The notes under the pieces were generated by a model. It had not been told where the DNA came from. It worked only from the letters and a program-made list of their open reading frames with translations, and did no database searches. Shown here piece after piece: positions 34,873 through 46,512 of a DNA stretch of 64,000 nucleotides (its first letter is position 1; the number at the start of each line of letters is the position of its first letter). The translations under genes and the position numbers were made by a program. The DNA comes from Atopsyche davidsoni (Eukaryota; Arthropoda; Insecta; Trichoptera; Hydrobiosidae), in NCBI GenBank assembly GCA_022113835.1, contig JAILWY010000014.1, positions 13,947,501 to 14,011,500 of the forward strand, in the 5' to 3' direction.

Positions 34873-35626
34873 AATGTTTTATTATTTAAGGGAAGAAAGG
34901 ATAAGTCGGCGGACTCGAGGCTCCTTTATTCCTTGGATTTAATTTAGTACCTTATTATGCTACCTTGTTTTAATGATTCGTTTATTCGACGATATCATTT
35001 TTATCGCTGAGATAAAGAAAAAAAAACCGGCTCGTTTTGTTCAAACTAATTCAGGCTTTAAAATTAAGTGATTTGTTTACTTAAATGTGTCATTTAATTT
35101 TCCATTTATTCTCTAGGTCAAGTGATTGTGTTTACTAGCCGACTCCATGGTTGGCTCGATTGTGGTTTTAAACCAAAAAGCATTCACAGTTGTTTCTGAA
35201 AAGCTTGTACAGTCTCAGTTAAAACCTTTGTTACGTCAAAATATCTTTGAGTTTAAAAGGATGGAATATCTATTGAAACATTCCGTATGAACAAAAAGCG
35301 AATGTCGAAGATGTTATAAGCTTCTCATATAGGACAATAAACTGTTCGTTTATTTGATCACGAAATGACATATAAATTAAAGCGAAAAATAATTCATCCA
35401 AAACGAACAAAAAATACTTTCAAGCACGCGTTTTTATTTATCGAATGTATCAATTAATAATAATTTCTCGAGTTAGTGAAACTAATCAATTATCATTGTC
35501 CCGAGTCGGAAGGGGAGATGGGGGGGTCGTGTCAATCATCTCCCCGTCGTGCGCGACTGAATTGAAACAGAATTTGTGAGCGACGACCGTCAGCAGTGAG
35601 GAGCCACGTCAACCGTTCTCGTCATC

Positions 35627-35700
35627 ATGATGGATGACCGCCAGGAGACGGGGCCGTCGGGGAGGCTGGCCGCGACGAGGGGTGGACTGGGCAAGACTTG
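35627..35700 (+). CDS. Possible short first coding exon
   Basis: A tandem ATGATG opens MMDDRQETGPSGRLAATRGG and reaches a donor-like TTG|GTGAAA at 35701. If unspliced, the frame stops at TGA 35702-35704. An in-frame stop lies upstream (35597-35599), consistent with a translation start. The interval is within a GC-rich island (about 35500-35700). Product not recognised; chance is a real alternative. Confidence 0.22.
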
Positions 35701-35704
35701 GTGA

Positions 35705-36124
35705 AAGCTAGTAAAAAGATTGACGAAACAGGCTTACCAGACTAACAGAACCAAATACGAATAACTTAGAAGCTAGAAGGTTACTGACATTTCGTATGTG
35801 ATAAATATATTCCATTGATATCTGTAATCTCATAGCCAATTGACTATTTTAATTTTTTGTTTAAATTTTGGAGGTATTGTAGGGTGGCAGCCGTTGATAT
35901 TGGATGACCTTGAAACTTATGGGGTGTTAAGCTGTGATGAGATAGGATTTAATATTTGAAATATCCACGACTTAGCATAACACAATAAAATTTTCATTGT
36001 CATCATCCAACGCCAATAATAATATTAGTTTCACCAACATGGCATCGGCAACTTCGGGCAGATGTAAATGTGATGATGAAGCAGAGTAAATATGCTAACC
36101 TGAGCATCAAAAAATATCACTAAA
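35705..36124. other. Non-coding stretch before MITE
   Basis: No exon or repeat recognised. Confidence 0.5.
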
Positions 36125-36126
36125 TA

Positions 36127-36503
36127 CAGTAATACTCCGCTTTACGCGACCCCGTTATGCGCGGTTTCACTATAACGCGAATTTCAAATTTCGCGTTAAA
36201 ATGCCTCGCGTTACGCGAATTTCTCATTTTTAGAATGTGTATGAACATAAATGTAGTCATTGACTTCTCTTAACAATAAAAAACAGCGTTGGGTGTTATG
36301 AACGTATTTTACAAGAACGTAAAAGAAACGCTACCCAAAAGACAATAGATGTATTTTTCAGTAAAAATAACACGTAATACTGCATTAAGTGTTCTTAGAA
36401 GTGATTGATTCAAATGATTCGTATTTTTTTTGTATTAAGTTTTGTCTATGTATGTATGTTTAATTGTAAACCCCGATATACGCGAATTTCACTTAAAGCG
36501 ATT
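36127..36503 (-). mobile_element. Tigger/pogo-like MITE, inverted copy, one end lost
   Basis: This is the reverse complement of the element at 3590-3967 along nearly its whole length. It has the same interior (GATTGATTCAAATGATTCGT) and the subterminal CGCGAATTTCAAATTTCGCG. It begins CAGTAATACTCCGC after TA (36125-36126). At the other side it stops at ACTTAAAGCGATT, about 35 bases short of the terminal repeat, without a second TA-bounded end. Confidence 0.75.
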
Positions 36504-36524
36504 ATTTAACTAAAAATTTCAATG

Positions 36525-36830
36525 AAACTTCAAAAATATTAAATGTTAGTATGAAAACACAGATTTTTCGTCCCGATTACAAATTGGCAAACGAATTCCA
36601 ATTCGATATAATTGAGCCCAGCTTTGCGTCCGCTTATTGAGACATGATTTATACTGACAGTGCATATGTCAACGTAAATTACAAAAAAAAAAAAAAATGA
36701 TAGATGGAAATCCGCTACTGTTTGGCAGTGACGGCGGGACACACGACGATCAATAAACAAAATAAATACAAAATAAATTGTTTAACGCCGGAGTTGCCAT
36801 CACAATAAAAGGAATTAAAGCACAATTGTG
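36525..36830. other. Non-coding stretch
   Basis: Contains a poly-A run at about 36681-36697 and a minus-strand open frame of 73 codons without splice support. No gene is called. Confidence 0.5.
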
Positions 36831-36970
36831 ATTGATGGGTCGCGCCTGGCAACACTGCAGCGCCGCTGTTCCTCTTTACGGCGCCATTTTGAATGTTTTG
36901 ACATTTAGTTACAAATTCTAAATTTTACGACGGCCATAAAGCTTTATTTCTGTAATGGGCGACTGATTTT
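36820..36970. promoter_or_regulatory. Island with Exd/Hox- and YY1/Pho-type motifs
   Basis: TGATTGATGG (36829-36838) is the classical Exd/Pbx-Hox composite site. GCGCCATTTTGAATG (about 36880) contains GCCATTTT, a YY1/Pho-type core. GGCCATAAAGCTTTATT lies near 36930. No coding frame. Motif-based only. Confidence 0.25.
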
Positions 36971-37198
36971 TTATGCGTCTAGTGTGGTTTTTTTTTTTTT
37001 ATATTTTAATATCGTCCCTTAAATGACATTTAATAAATCATCAACACAACAACTTAAATATATGCACGACCAAGAGACGATAAAAATAATATTATATATA
37101 GTATGGAGTACTTTTAAATTAAAATGTACCAATATTTAAATAATAGTATTTTTTTAAATATATTTTCTCAGTTTTGTGTTAACGACTCAATGTAAAAG

Positions 37199-37350
37199 GA
37201 ATTCAATATTTTTGACAGAGAGTACTTGATGGAATTCCATTTTAATATTTATGGGTAAAATACTTGAGTGATTTTCCACAGTGCCAACGTGAATGGTTGG
37301 CGAAACCGGTCACAAATAAAAACGTGGAATTACTCAAAAATATTAAGTAA
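37199..37350. mobile_element. Nested palindromic repeat, copy 3
   Basis: Shares the flank TTCAATATTTTTGACAGAGA, the arm ATACTTGAGTGATTTTCC, and the module GCCAAC-GTGAAT-GGTTGGC-GAAACCGGTCAC (37283-37313) with the copies at 13.5 and 14.0 kb, but lies in the opposite internal orientation. The CTGATAAT part is lost here (CCACAGT instead), and the outer arms are shorter. Confidence 0.65.
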
Positions 37351-37790
37351 AAGGGACGTAAATAATACGTAAAAAAATATGATTACGTTTTTCGTAATCC
37401 ACAACATATTATTGAAAGTGAAGTCTTACATTTTTAAAATGTACATTGCCTAATTTTCACACATAATGAATTTAAATAATATGAAATATTGCACCAAATA
37501 TCAAATATATGTAAAAAAAAGTAAATATTTTCAAATTCTGATATTTAACTTTCGCCATATTTTATCATATAAATATCATGTTTTAAAAATGTGTTTTATA
37601 TAATAAATATACCTGTGTGAGTGAATAGAAACTTTTTATACATTTTATATCTCATTTTGTAGATAAATAATTTAGAATAATAGTTTTATAGTATATATAT
37701 CTTTCCCGATAGTTTTTGCTGAATTTCAATTAGTTTAGGCTATTAAAAAAAAAACAAGTAATCAGGCAGAGTATTTGTAAAATTAGAATT
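37351..37790. other. AT-rich non-coding stretch
   Basis: Nothing recognisable beyond A/T runs. Confidence 0.55.
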
Positions 37791-38045
37791 TCACACCCGA
37801 CCACCCTCCGTGCCCCTTCCCCGCAGACGACATGAATAATTGGTAGTTGTTAAGCCAAGATTTACATAATCGTGCGGCGGCGATAAATCATACGAAAGTG
37901 ACATCCTCCGCGCCTCCACCCCCGCCCCCGCCCCCGAGAGGGTTGCCCGCCTGGAGCACCCCCGGTGGAAGTGGTGCTTAATTATTCAGCGAGCCTGCAA
38001 TGTGACGATCTCCTTTGCACCCAGTCCCTCATGCGGGCTGGTTAA
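37791..38045. other. GC-rich island with CCCCCG simple repeat
   Basis: Contains a strong acceptor-like tract ending CCCCTTCCCCGCAG, after which all frames stop within a few codons, so no coding exon is supported. A (CCCCCG) run lies at about 37919-37936. Possibly a conserved regulatory island. Confidence 0.3.
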
Positions 38046-38684
38046 GTATTGTTTTTCAAGATATGATTATATACGAATAGCCAAATGGCTAGGGGGTTAC
38101 AGCCTCAAGAAACCTTTGAAATACGAAGTAAGTCTTGATATTCTTGTCATTCAAACAAATAATGCTGGTGTGTCGTAGATAAACCAAAACAAACCGTTAT
38201 GTGATTTTAAGATATTGCGTTTTTTTTCTTAAATTAACTGAGTCATTTTGATAATCTTTGTACATAAATATACATATCGGCATTCAAGAGTGTGTCAGGA
38301 CCTTGATGACGTCGTCGACAGAAGAGGCCCAGTTCCCACACGATGTTAATGTTACCTAGTCTTGCTATACTTCATATATTTAAATTCGTTTGACAAGTTT
38401 TAAAAGCACAAATACTTTTGGTAGAAAACCTCAGTCAAAGCATGTTATCTTGAAGAAGAAAAAAATCAGGATCGTTTTTTAATGCATTTAACTTGATAAG
38501 CTGATCAAAATAAATTTAGAACTATCAATAAATAAATAACTTTATATTATAATGCTTAGTACCTAGAACTCGTAAATTTCTTAATGTAATAAATGACACA
38601 ATAGATTAATGAAAGCAATTTTTACATAAAACCTTTGTAAATTCAAGATGCCATACATCAATTTCAACATTTCATTTATTACTC

Positions 38685-38900
38685 TATCCCGAAGTGAACG
38701 TGCGCGGGTGACGTTTCAAGGCGATCACGTTATTTCGCTCGCAGTCTACTTTGGATAATTTTATTTTAACGATGCGTTTTACGATCGCAATTGTCGTTAA
38801 GGTGTCTTGCGGGTACCATCCGCGAAATAGGTGAGTCTGAGCACCGAAACCTCCTTACGGATAGCGCAATAAATAACGGATTATCTTCATGAAGAAACTG
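38685..38900. other. Balanced-composition island
   Basis: Several CG-containing blocks, including GTGACGTTTC and a donor-like ATAG|GTGAGT near 38830. No open frame ties to it. Function unknown. Confidence 0.22.
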
Positions 38901-40381
38901 CCGAGTGGGCACGTTTTTTCACCCCACCTCTACTTAGTCGTGAAATTATACTAAATACGCAATATCACAATCGCTTTTGGAATGTTTTTTTTCATGATAC
39001 GCTACTAAGAGGGAAACACGTATGTAATATGATTCAAGATAATCGATTCATACACGAGACGATAAAAAAAAAATATCTCGTGAACTCAATAATAATTAAA
39101 ATATATTTTAGCGGTTTTTATAACGACAGGTGTGATTTGTTATAAGCATTAGTCCAATTATTGCGACATGGTGCATTTTCCATTGGACCATTGGAACTAG
39201 TTCAGCAAAAATTTAAATCGTTATATGCAAGCGTGTTACTGATGTACTTTTCCAAATCAATTATCCATCTGAAATCACAATGGAATAAAAAAAAACGCGG
39301 TTCGTTAAAAAATACATATCTATACGATAAGAAACATTGTCTAAGATTGTTTTTGAAATTAAAACGTTTGTTACAACTCTTAAACGCATATCTTGCTATC
39401 AAGAGGTTTTGCTTTTATCCAGCATATGGCATAAGTGAAATATATATGTATTTGAGATATCAAGATCATTATAGTTGTTTTAACCATTAGAGAGAAATTG
39501 TACTAAAGCGTTTAAGCAAACGTAACAAAAGCAGCGGATAAACAAGAAAAAAAAAGAAAATAACTTGTTTTGCACTTTCGTTCTCCTGATTTTATTATTG
39601 TGTGCAGTAAGGGCGATTTTACCTCGCCACAGACGGGGATGGAAAGGGCGGGCGTCGACCCCAACAGTCTACGACACTTCAAGCGAAAAGCCACCTAATT
39701 GCACAACCTTTAGCTATAGCTGAGGTGACCACCATGCGAGCGAATTCCGAAAAAAAATAAAAAATAAACGGAGCTTTGGGCTTTAAACACTAAATTTAAA
39801 TAATCAATTCAAAAAGAGATTTTGATTTGACATTTTTCTATTCATTATTTGATGTAGGTGCATTTATATTCAATGTGTAAAAAAGTGACTACCAAAAGTA
39901 AAAAAATCTTCAGTTGAGACGATTCACATAAAAGTCTTAAGCAATATGTATTACGTAAGAAGAAAACTTCAGATAGAATTTTAAAGCAAAAAATAATAAA
40001 TTTTTTGAGAGACGTCGCAAAGAGTCTCCCTAGGGGCTCTTTGAACATGCCGTCTTTTTAAATTAAATGTTTCAAATATAAATTTTTATATAAGTTCATA
40101 TTTCAAGTTTCTTAGTATATTGTTATGCGATATCAAATAGCTTTTAACCCGTAAATACGGTTTGACTTCCAAGACCGATACGTTGGAATCCTCAAATAAC
40201 GGCTGCTAATCCTTCTATGGTAAAACATTTGCATCGGTGCAAACCAAATTTATTCGCTTATTGAATGTATTAAAAAAAAAAGCAATTAGAAGTTACAGTT
40301 TATATATTTTCAATGATAACCAATTACTTTGAAAATATGAAATAAATTAATTAGAAAATCGATTCTCTAAATTATGCATGC
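38901..40381. other. AT-rich non-coding stretch
   Basis: Two overlapping open frames at 39161-39490 (plus) and 39202-39402 (minus) are AT-biased and lack splice or family support. No gene is called. Confidence 0.5.
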
Positions 40382-40640
40382 ATGGTCACTAGGGTGTCCC
40401 TTAAAATTCAAGTTCAATATTTTTTTACGCGTACCTTCTTAAAAGTTTAGTAATAATCCTATATTGTCTAGAAAAAAATATTAGTTCGATTTATAAACGG
40501 TAACCCGTGCCGACTTGCGATTTTAACTTGTCCATACAAGTTGCGTAAGTACTGCGCTGTGACTTGTAACTGCATGTTTTATTTGTCATTTCATACGTGA
40601 TTTTTGAGATTAGTAGTGCTCCATTGTTTAGTGCGTTAAC

Positions 40641-42979
40641 ATGTCGGTGGAATTACGGAGTGATAAACAAAATAATTTCCTTATCGGTTTGCCTAGATAT
40701 CAAATAAATGGTGCAAAATTACCATCTAATCGACAAATTCCCTCGGTCCTATTTTACAATATTCGCGAGGTTAAACTGATTGTTAGTGAAAGTGCAAATC
40801 TTGTGATTAGGGAGTGCATCATATATTGGGAAAAAGCAAGAATTCCAACAAGGGCATATCCTAACTGCGTGAAGAAACTTGTTGATTTATATCATGTTTG
40901 GAGAGAGTTGCAAAAAAAATTGTAAGAAAACTCAGGTTACGTTCAAGAGCCGTGAGAACAATTTCAAAATTGATCTTGATAATTTGTTTGATATTGCACA
41001 TGCTGATGCTTTTGAGAGAATGAAAATAGAGTAAGATAAATTATTTTTAATGAAACAGAGAGAGCCAGATCGACCAGGATGCTTAGGTGGTGTTGATAAA
41101 AAATTGTCGGAAAAAGAAGATAGATCTAAACAACGACGATTGGAAGAAGAGGAAAGGGTTGTAAGACAAAGAGAATCACTAGCTGTTGCATCTACTTCCA
41201 CCACAAATTACTTAGAAAGGCTAGAAGATTTAGACGAAGAACAGATCTTGAATTCTGAACTCAGCTTGCTGGACGTTCCCTGCCATGAACAAAGTTCAAA
41301 AAGAGGTAGAAAGAATCTTGTAACACCTAAACTAGTTGCAGCTTTAGATCGATGCCAGCTAAGTATTAGAGACTCCGTTTACATTATTAATGCGGTGGTA
41401 GAAGCGCTTGGTCTGAGCAGCGATGATTTCCCTATTAACAAATCCTCGATTCAGCGAATTCGTACTGAAACTAGAAAATCAAGGGCAGAAGCAATAAAAT
41501 CTGACTTCCAAAACAATGTACCCGACGTAGTCACAGTCCATTGGGATGGAAAACTATTACCCGGGTTGGATGTACGAAGTTCTAAAGAAGAACGCTTGCC
41601 AGTTATTGCTTCGTTTGACGATAAGGAACAGCTTCTTGCAGTGCCGAAACTAGAACATTCTTCTGGAAAACATCTAGCTAAGGCTGTCTCAACAGCTCTC
41701 TTTGACTGGAACCTTCACGATAAAGTACAAATAATGTGCTGCGACACAACAGCTTTCAATACTGGCCGTTTCAATGGAGCTTGTGCTATTTTGGAGCAAA
41801 CTTTAGGAAGAGAATTGCTGCTTTTCGCCTGTCGTCATCATGTTTATGAATTGGTCCTAAAAGCTATCTTTGAAAGCAAAATTAAGCAAATTACTAGTAG
41901 CCCAGATATTCCAATGTTTAAAAAGTTCAGAGAAAATTGGAAAAACATCGACGCTAGTAACATTGAACCATCTCTTAATTTCGTAAAACAACGTGTTGCC
42001 GAGACAGACATTCAAGCTTTGTTAATATTTTATAAGGCAGAATTAGACAAAGGTTATGTAAGAGATGACTACCGCGAATTGGTCGAACTGTGCGTAATAT
42101 TTTTGGGAGGAGACACAGAGGAAAAATTAAAACTAAGGCCCCCCGGAGCAATGCATCAGGGTCGCTGGATGGCGAGAGCGATCTATTCTTTAAAAATATG
42201 TTCACTTCAGTCACAATGCAGAATAACTGCGAAGGACAAAAAGGCTCTACAAGATGGTTTCTTATTTGTCGTGATATTGTATGTTAAACCTTGGCTCGAA
42301 TGTACAGTGGCGATCAAAGCACCTAACCAAGATTTGCGCTTCTTGAAGATGTTAAAAGAGTACGAAAAAGTTGACGCAACAATTTCAAATGCTTCTATAA
42401 GCAAGTTTAGCCATCACTTGTGGTATTTATGTGAAGAGACAGTTATTCTATCACTGTTTGATGATGAAGTTGATAACCAAACTAAAAAGAAAATGATTGC
42501 CAACTTCAACCGGGACAAAACCTCAGATTTTAGCAAACGCTATGACCCGTCAAAGGAAGAACTGCCCCAAAGGTTGTTTGGTAAGTTTAATTGACTTTTT
42601 GTGATATATTTAAATTGTTGTAGATTTATTTGTTATTTATCTTATTTTCCTTTTTTTTCCAGGCAAAACACTGGATAATTTCGTATCGGAAAAGAGCAAA
42701 CAATTTTTATCACGACTGCAGATCGACGACAGTTTTCTAAAGGAAGATGTATCTTCCTGGAATAATAATGCTGCTTTTCTGGAAGCTAAAAGAAAAATAA
42801 GTTATTTGAGAGTTGTGAATGATACTGCTGAAAGGGCTGTTAAAATGATGCAAGATTTTAACGGACTTATCACGGCTGAAGAAGAACAAAAACAGTTCTT
42901 GCTGCGCTGTGTCCAGGAACATAGAAAATTGTATCCGGACTGTAAAAAAACAACTCTAAAAAAAAGTTACCCTGGCTGA
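40641..42979 (+). pseudogene. hAT-like transposase, copy 2, broken
   Basis: Same transposase as copy 1, with different lesions. The N-terminal frame opens MSVELRSDKQNNFLIGLPRY at 40641. It ends at 40925 because an eighth A in a homopolymer (about 40912-40919) adds a base. A nonsense TAA at 41032-41034 replaces a Glu codon of copy 1. From 41050 a long frame runs to the intron, covering an RRLEEEERVV charged helix, the segment missing in copy 1 (with VTPKLVAALDRCQLSIRDS), and the catalytic motifs. Counting from 41050, these are the WDGK Asp at residue 166, CCDTTAFNTG Asp at 232, CRHH Cys at 261 and HQGRW Arg-Trp at 372-373. The intron is 42581-42662. The last exon carries VVNDTAERAVKMMQDF and ends at TGA 42977-42979. 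No BED zinc finger is visible, so the N-terminus departs from typical hAT proteins. Confidence 0.85.
42581..42662 (+). other. 82-bp intron in copy 2 transposase
   Basis: Donor TTTG|GTAAGT and acceptor CCTTTTTTTTCCAG, the same phase-1 position as in copy 1. Without splicing the frame ends at TGA just after KFN. Confidence 0.8.
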
Positions 42980-43264
42980 TTGTTATTACTTTATGTTTTT
43001 GATTAAAGATTAATGTTCATCTAATTGAATTTTTACTATTATTTACTTAATTTATTGCATTTATAATGATTTTATACCAGACCGAAATATCAAGACAAAA
43101 CACGTTTTTTACTAAACTTTGAAGCTCGGTCGGCACTGGTTGCAATTATGCTAGAAAGATGAAATTTTATATTTAAGACTCTTATAGCATTACTAAAAAA
43201 AGTAGAGGGTACCCATTTCGAAATTTGAAAAAAAAAAATTTTTTGTCATATAAGGGATGGTCAC

Positions 43265-43790
43265 CCTATATGTAGTCCGGTGGGACGCATTTGGTGGAGA
43301 GAGCTACGCGCACAGAACTACCAGACTCGAAGAGGTTACGAATGATGATCCAGTCACAGAGTGAATATCGAGCTTTATCAATAGGTTCAAATTCTTCAGC
43401 TGGAGAAATTAATCAAACAGAGTGAACGCTTTTAAAGTGGAACTAACTGCCATTTTTTAGTTAAATTGCAGGAATTAAGTAAAAATTTAAATAAACCATA
43501 TCAGAAATCTTTTATCTAGTTTTTCAAAAAATACCTGGCCCATAAGGTAGTTGTGAGCACATAATAGTAAAACAGTGAGTAGGAGAGGGTGGTTAATTAC
43601 AGGTGAAAACACTTTGAAACAGAACCAAGCAATGAAGTCGATAAAAAGTTTTTTTAACAAGATGATACTCGTTTAAAATTATTTGTGCTTTGTTGATGAT
43701 GATGATGGCAGCTACATAAAAATATCACCAATTAAATTATTATATTAATGTGATTTTGTATTAGTTGCTTCCGTTGTGTTTTTTGTATCT
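43265..43790. other. Non-coding stretch
   Basis: A GC-richer 120-bp patch follows the transposon (about 43275-43390) and has no identity I recognise. The remainder is AT-rich with a (GATGAT) stutter near 43697. Confidence 0.45.
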
Positions 43791-43829
43791 AACAAATTTA
43801 CAATGTTGGCATTAGAACTTGTTGCGAGG

Positions 43830-43925
43830 AATATGGAGGCGCTCTTTCCGGAAGAGACCGGAAGCGGCGCCGCCACTAGCGCCACTTCCGGTTTGCGATG
43901 AAATATAGCAACATGGCAGAGTTTG
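43830..43925. other. GC-rich patch with repeated CCGGAAG/CTTCCGG blocks
   Basis: TTCCGGAAGAGACCGGAAGC faces CCACTTCCGGTT, with GGCGCCGCC between, giving an imperfect inverted arrangement of ETS-type GGAAG cores. GCAACATGGCAG just after resembles a YY1/Pho site. Promoter-like by motif content, unproven. Confidence 0.25.
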
Positions 43926-46512
43926 GGCTAATATCAAGGTAAATATTATTGCGTTAATGGAGAATGTCGCGTGCGAGTAAAATAATAAATGACCTATCCA
44001 TCTCGCGGTGCAAAGCTTTGAAGGGTGTTGTAGATTCTTAAGAATGTATCATAAAAATATTATTTAAATATTCTAAATGATAGAATGCTTTGTGGTACAT
44101 TAAATACGATTTCTCTATTTGTGGAAACTTCTCAACCTTCTCATATATTTTTTACAATCGTGTGTGACTTGTAACAAAGACTTAGTATTAAGAATGCTAC
44201 AAGTCACTTCCTTAAACTTTGCACCTATGATAATGTGTTTTCATCAAAGTCTCCTTTTTCCCTTGCATTATTATATTATTATTCGATGGAATTTGGTACT
44301 TCAGGTCTTGTGAAACATGTTTTTTTAGAAATGGCTTTTTAAATATTAGCAGGAAGTATTTTTTACTATATTCAGATCAAGTGAAGAATTCTCTTTTTGC
44401 TTTTTGTACACATTTTCTTGTAATTCTGGGAAAAAATAAATTCACTAAGATACATTTTACTCAAATACAACTTGAAACTTTAAAAAAATAATAGCATCAC
44501 AAATATCAAAAAAGAATGTTAATAAAATATGTCTTAATAGTATCTAAAGATAAAAATAAAAGGAAAAGGTCTTATATATGTAAAAGCTCTTCTCGCATAT
44601 TTATTCATTTTTTCGATTGTGTAGAACTTACCAAAGTATAATTTTATAGAAAAGTATGTCTCAAAGTATTATATTTAAAATGCATTTCGGTTTCCAGGAA
44701 TCGATAAAGCTATTGCAGTTAGTCCAGATGACTGAAAACGGAATGCATTTTTCATGAGGATGCACAGACTCTCAGGATAACATTATTTGTACAGTGGGAA
44801 GGCAAATTCTGAGGATTTTCAGCAGTGGATATTATACAGAGAAATTTCAGAAAGGATTTACATTTTCCATACAAGTATGGGAAATTTTGTGATCAAAGAG
44901 ATTATCCACGTATTGGATGTTTTCCGAGGGTTTTGAAATGTAAATTCTAGTTATTTTGTCGACTTCAAAATAAAAATTGGATTATTGAAATAAAATAAAT
45001 GGAGTTGTGACGACACGAGTATTTTCAATTTGTGTTCATATTATTTGATTGACAAATATTTTCAAATAAATACACATTAGCATAGCAAATAAATTTGAAA
45101 AAAACACGGGTACTAGTTACTTATTCCTTGATATTATGAATTAGTATTTTGAAACAACCGAAAGGGTTTAGTGCTTAGCAATGTTTCTAAAGAAAGGAAG
45201 GGATTCATATAAATGTATAACTTGAGCCCTGAAAGAACAAATACCCCTCGTAAAAAAAACCCATGAGATTGTTATGCAGGTTTTCTAAATCAAGCCAATG
45301 TTTTTATTTGCCTATATATAATATAATAAACGATCAGTCTTTGGTTAAAAAGAAAGAGTGATTTATGAACTATACAATAAAATTATTCAAGCTAAGACAA
45401 TGCATTACAGAGATTACAGAGTTTCAATAAAATTACTAATAAAATCCCTAAAAAATTTGTCGGTATTCACGATAAATCTTTTTTTTAATATTTAAACTAA
45501 AAGTTTATCTTACTAAGTGGTAGAATAAATAATTTAAAGCAAGAGACAATTATCTCTGTGTTTAAAAAGATCCTGAGGTTACAGTGATTTTGTGCTCACA
45601 AAAATTACATTTTATAAAGAGAAATGAATTTGTCAAGTTTAAAAAATTAAATATTTAAACAGCTTTTAAAAAAATTTCAACATTTATAAACCAATCTCAA
45701 AACATATTACACAAATATTTAACAATCATATTTTTTATCTAACATAACACAAACAATTTATAAAAAAATTGGCTGGGCGAATAAACTTTTTCACAAACAT
45801 AAAGGTCTGTTATTTATAAAGTGTAATAGCTGTAAACATTTGTGGGGAGATTTTATCGGGTTTCAGTAAATATTTGAATTTATAAAAGTAGGATAAGAAA
45901 ATAAACTTTCACAAGTAAAATGTTGGGTGCAGCTTCCATTCAATATAAACTTATCGGAAAAATCCTTTGCAGTTTTCTCATATCCAATATGCGTTTTATC
46001 AAGGAAGTAGGTCGAGGCAGTAAAGACGCAATTGTAGGACTATTCTTTATAGTTTTATAACTATTACAAATGCCATTCAAAGGACGTAGAAAATGTATTT
46101 ATTATTGATAAGGTTTTATTTAATTTAATAATTCAGTTTCCAATTAAAGCTATAATTCTCATGCCACGATTTATACTGTGAACTAATTATGAATACATAG
46201 AATTAAAGTTTCGAGTAAGTAAAGATAGATTTCCGTTGTATTATGAATACAGTAAAAATTTTTAAAGGCTCGTGTGTTTTTAATAAATCAAAATTTATCC
46301 ACAGCTGTCCAAAGTACGAGTACGTTTTATATTTTATATTAGAGTTTGTATTCACAAATCAAGGTATTCAAGCCTTTTTTTAAAAATAATTATGCAAATT
46401 TTGGAGAAAAATACTAAAATAGAAATTGAAATGGAAATGCTTCCACTGCACTGGACCCTTCATATAAATGTAAATATAGCGAAACCACCGTCTCAGAAAA
46501 CTTCTTCGCCGG
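43926..46512. other. AT-rich non-coding region
   Basis: Roughly 2.6 kb without a supported exon or bounded repeat. Confidence 0.5.

Larger units (their letters stand above)
40390..43256 (+). mobile_element. hAT-like DNA transposon, copy 2
   Basis: Nearly identical to copy 1 and in the same orientation, but flanked by a different perfect 8-bp target duplication, ATGGTCAC (40382-40389 and 43257-43264). It is therefore an independent insertion, not a segmental duplication. The left end is TAGGGTGTCCCTTA. The right end stops at TAAGGG: the last 8 bases of the terminal repeat (ACACCCTA) are missing right up to the duplication. Compared with copy 1 it retains 279 bp of coding sequence (41186-41464) and about 43 bp in the 3' region (about 43074-43117). 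Confidence 0.9.

Noticed and set aside
37791..37835. Very strong acceptor-like C/T tract ending CCCCGCAG
   Set aside because: All three frames downstream stop within a few codons, so no coding exon follows.
39161..39490. 109-codon plus-strand frame with an overlapping minus-strand frame
   Set aside because: Composition follows AT bias on both strands, with no splice signals or recognisable motif.
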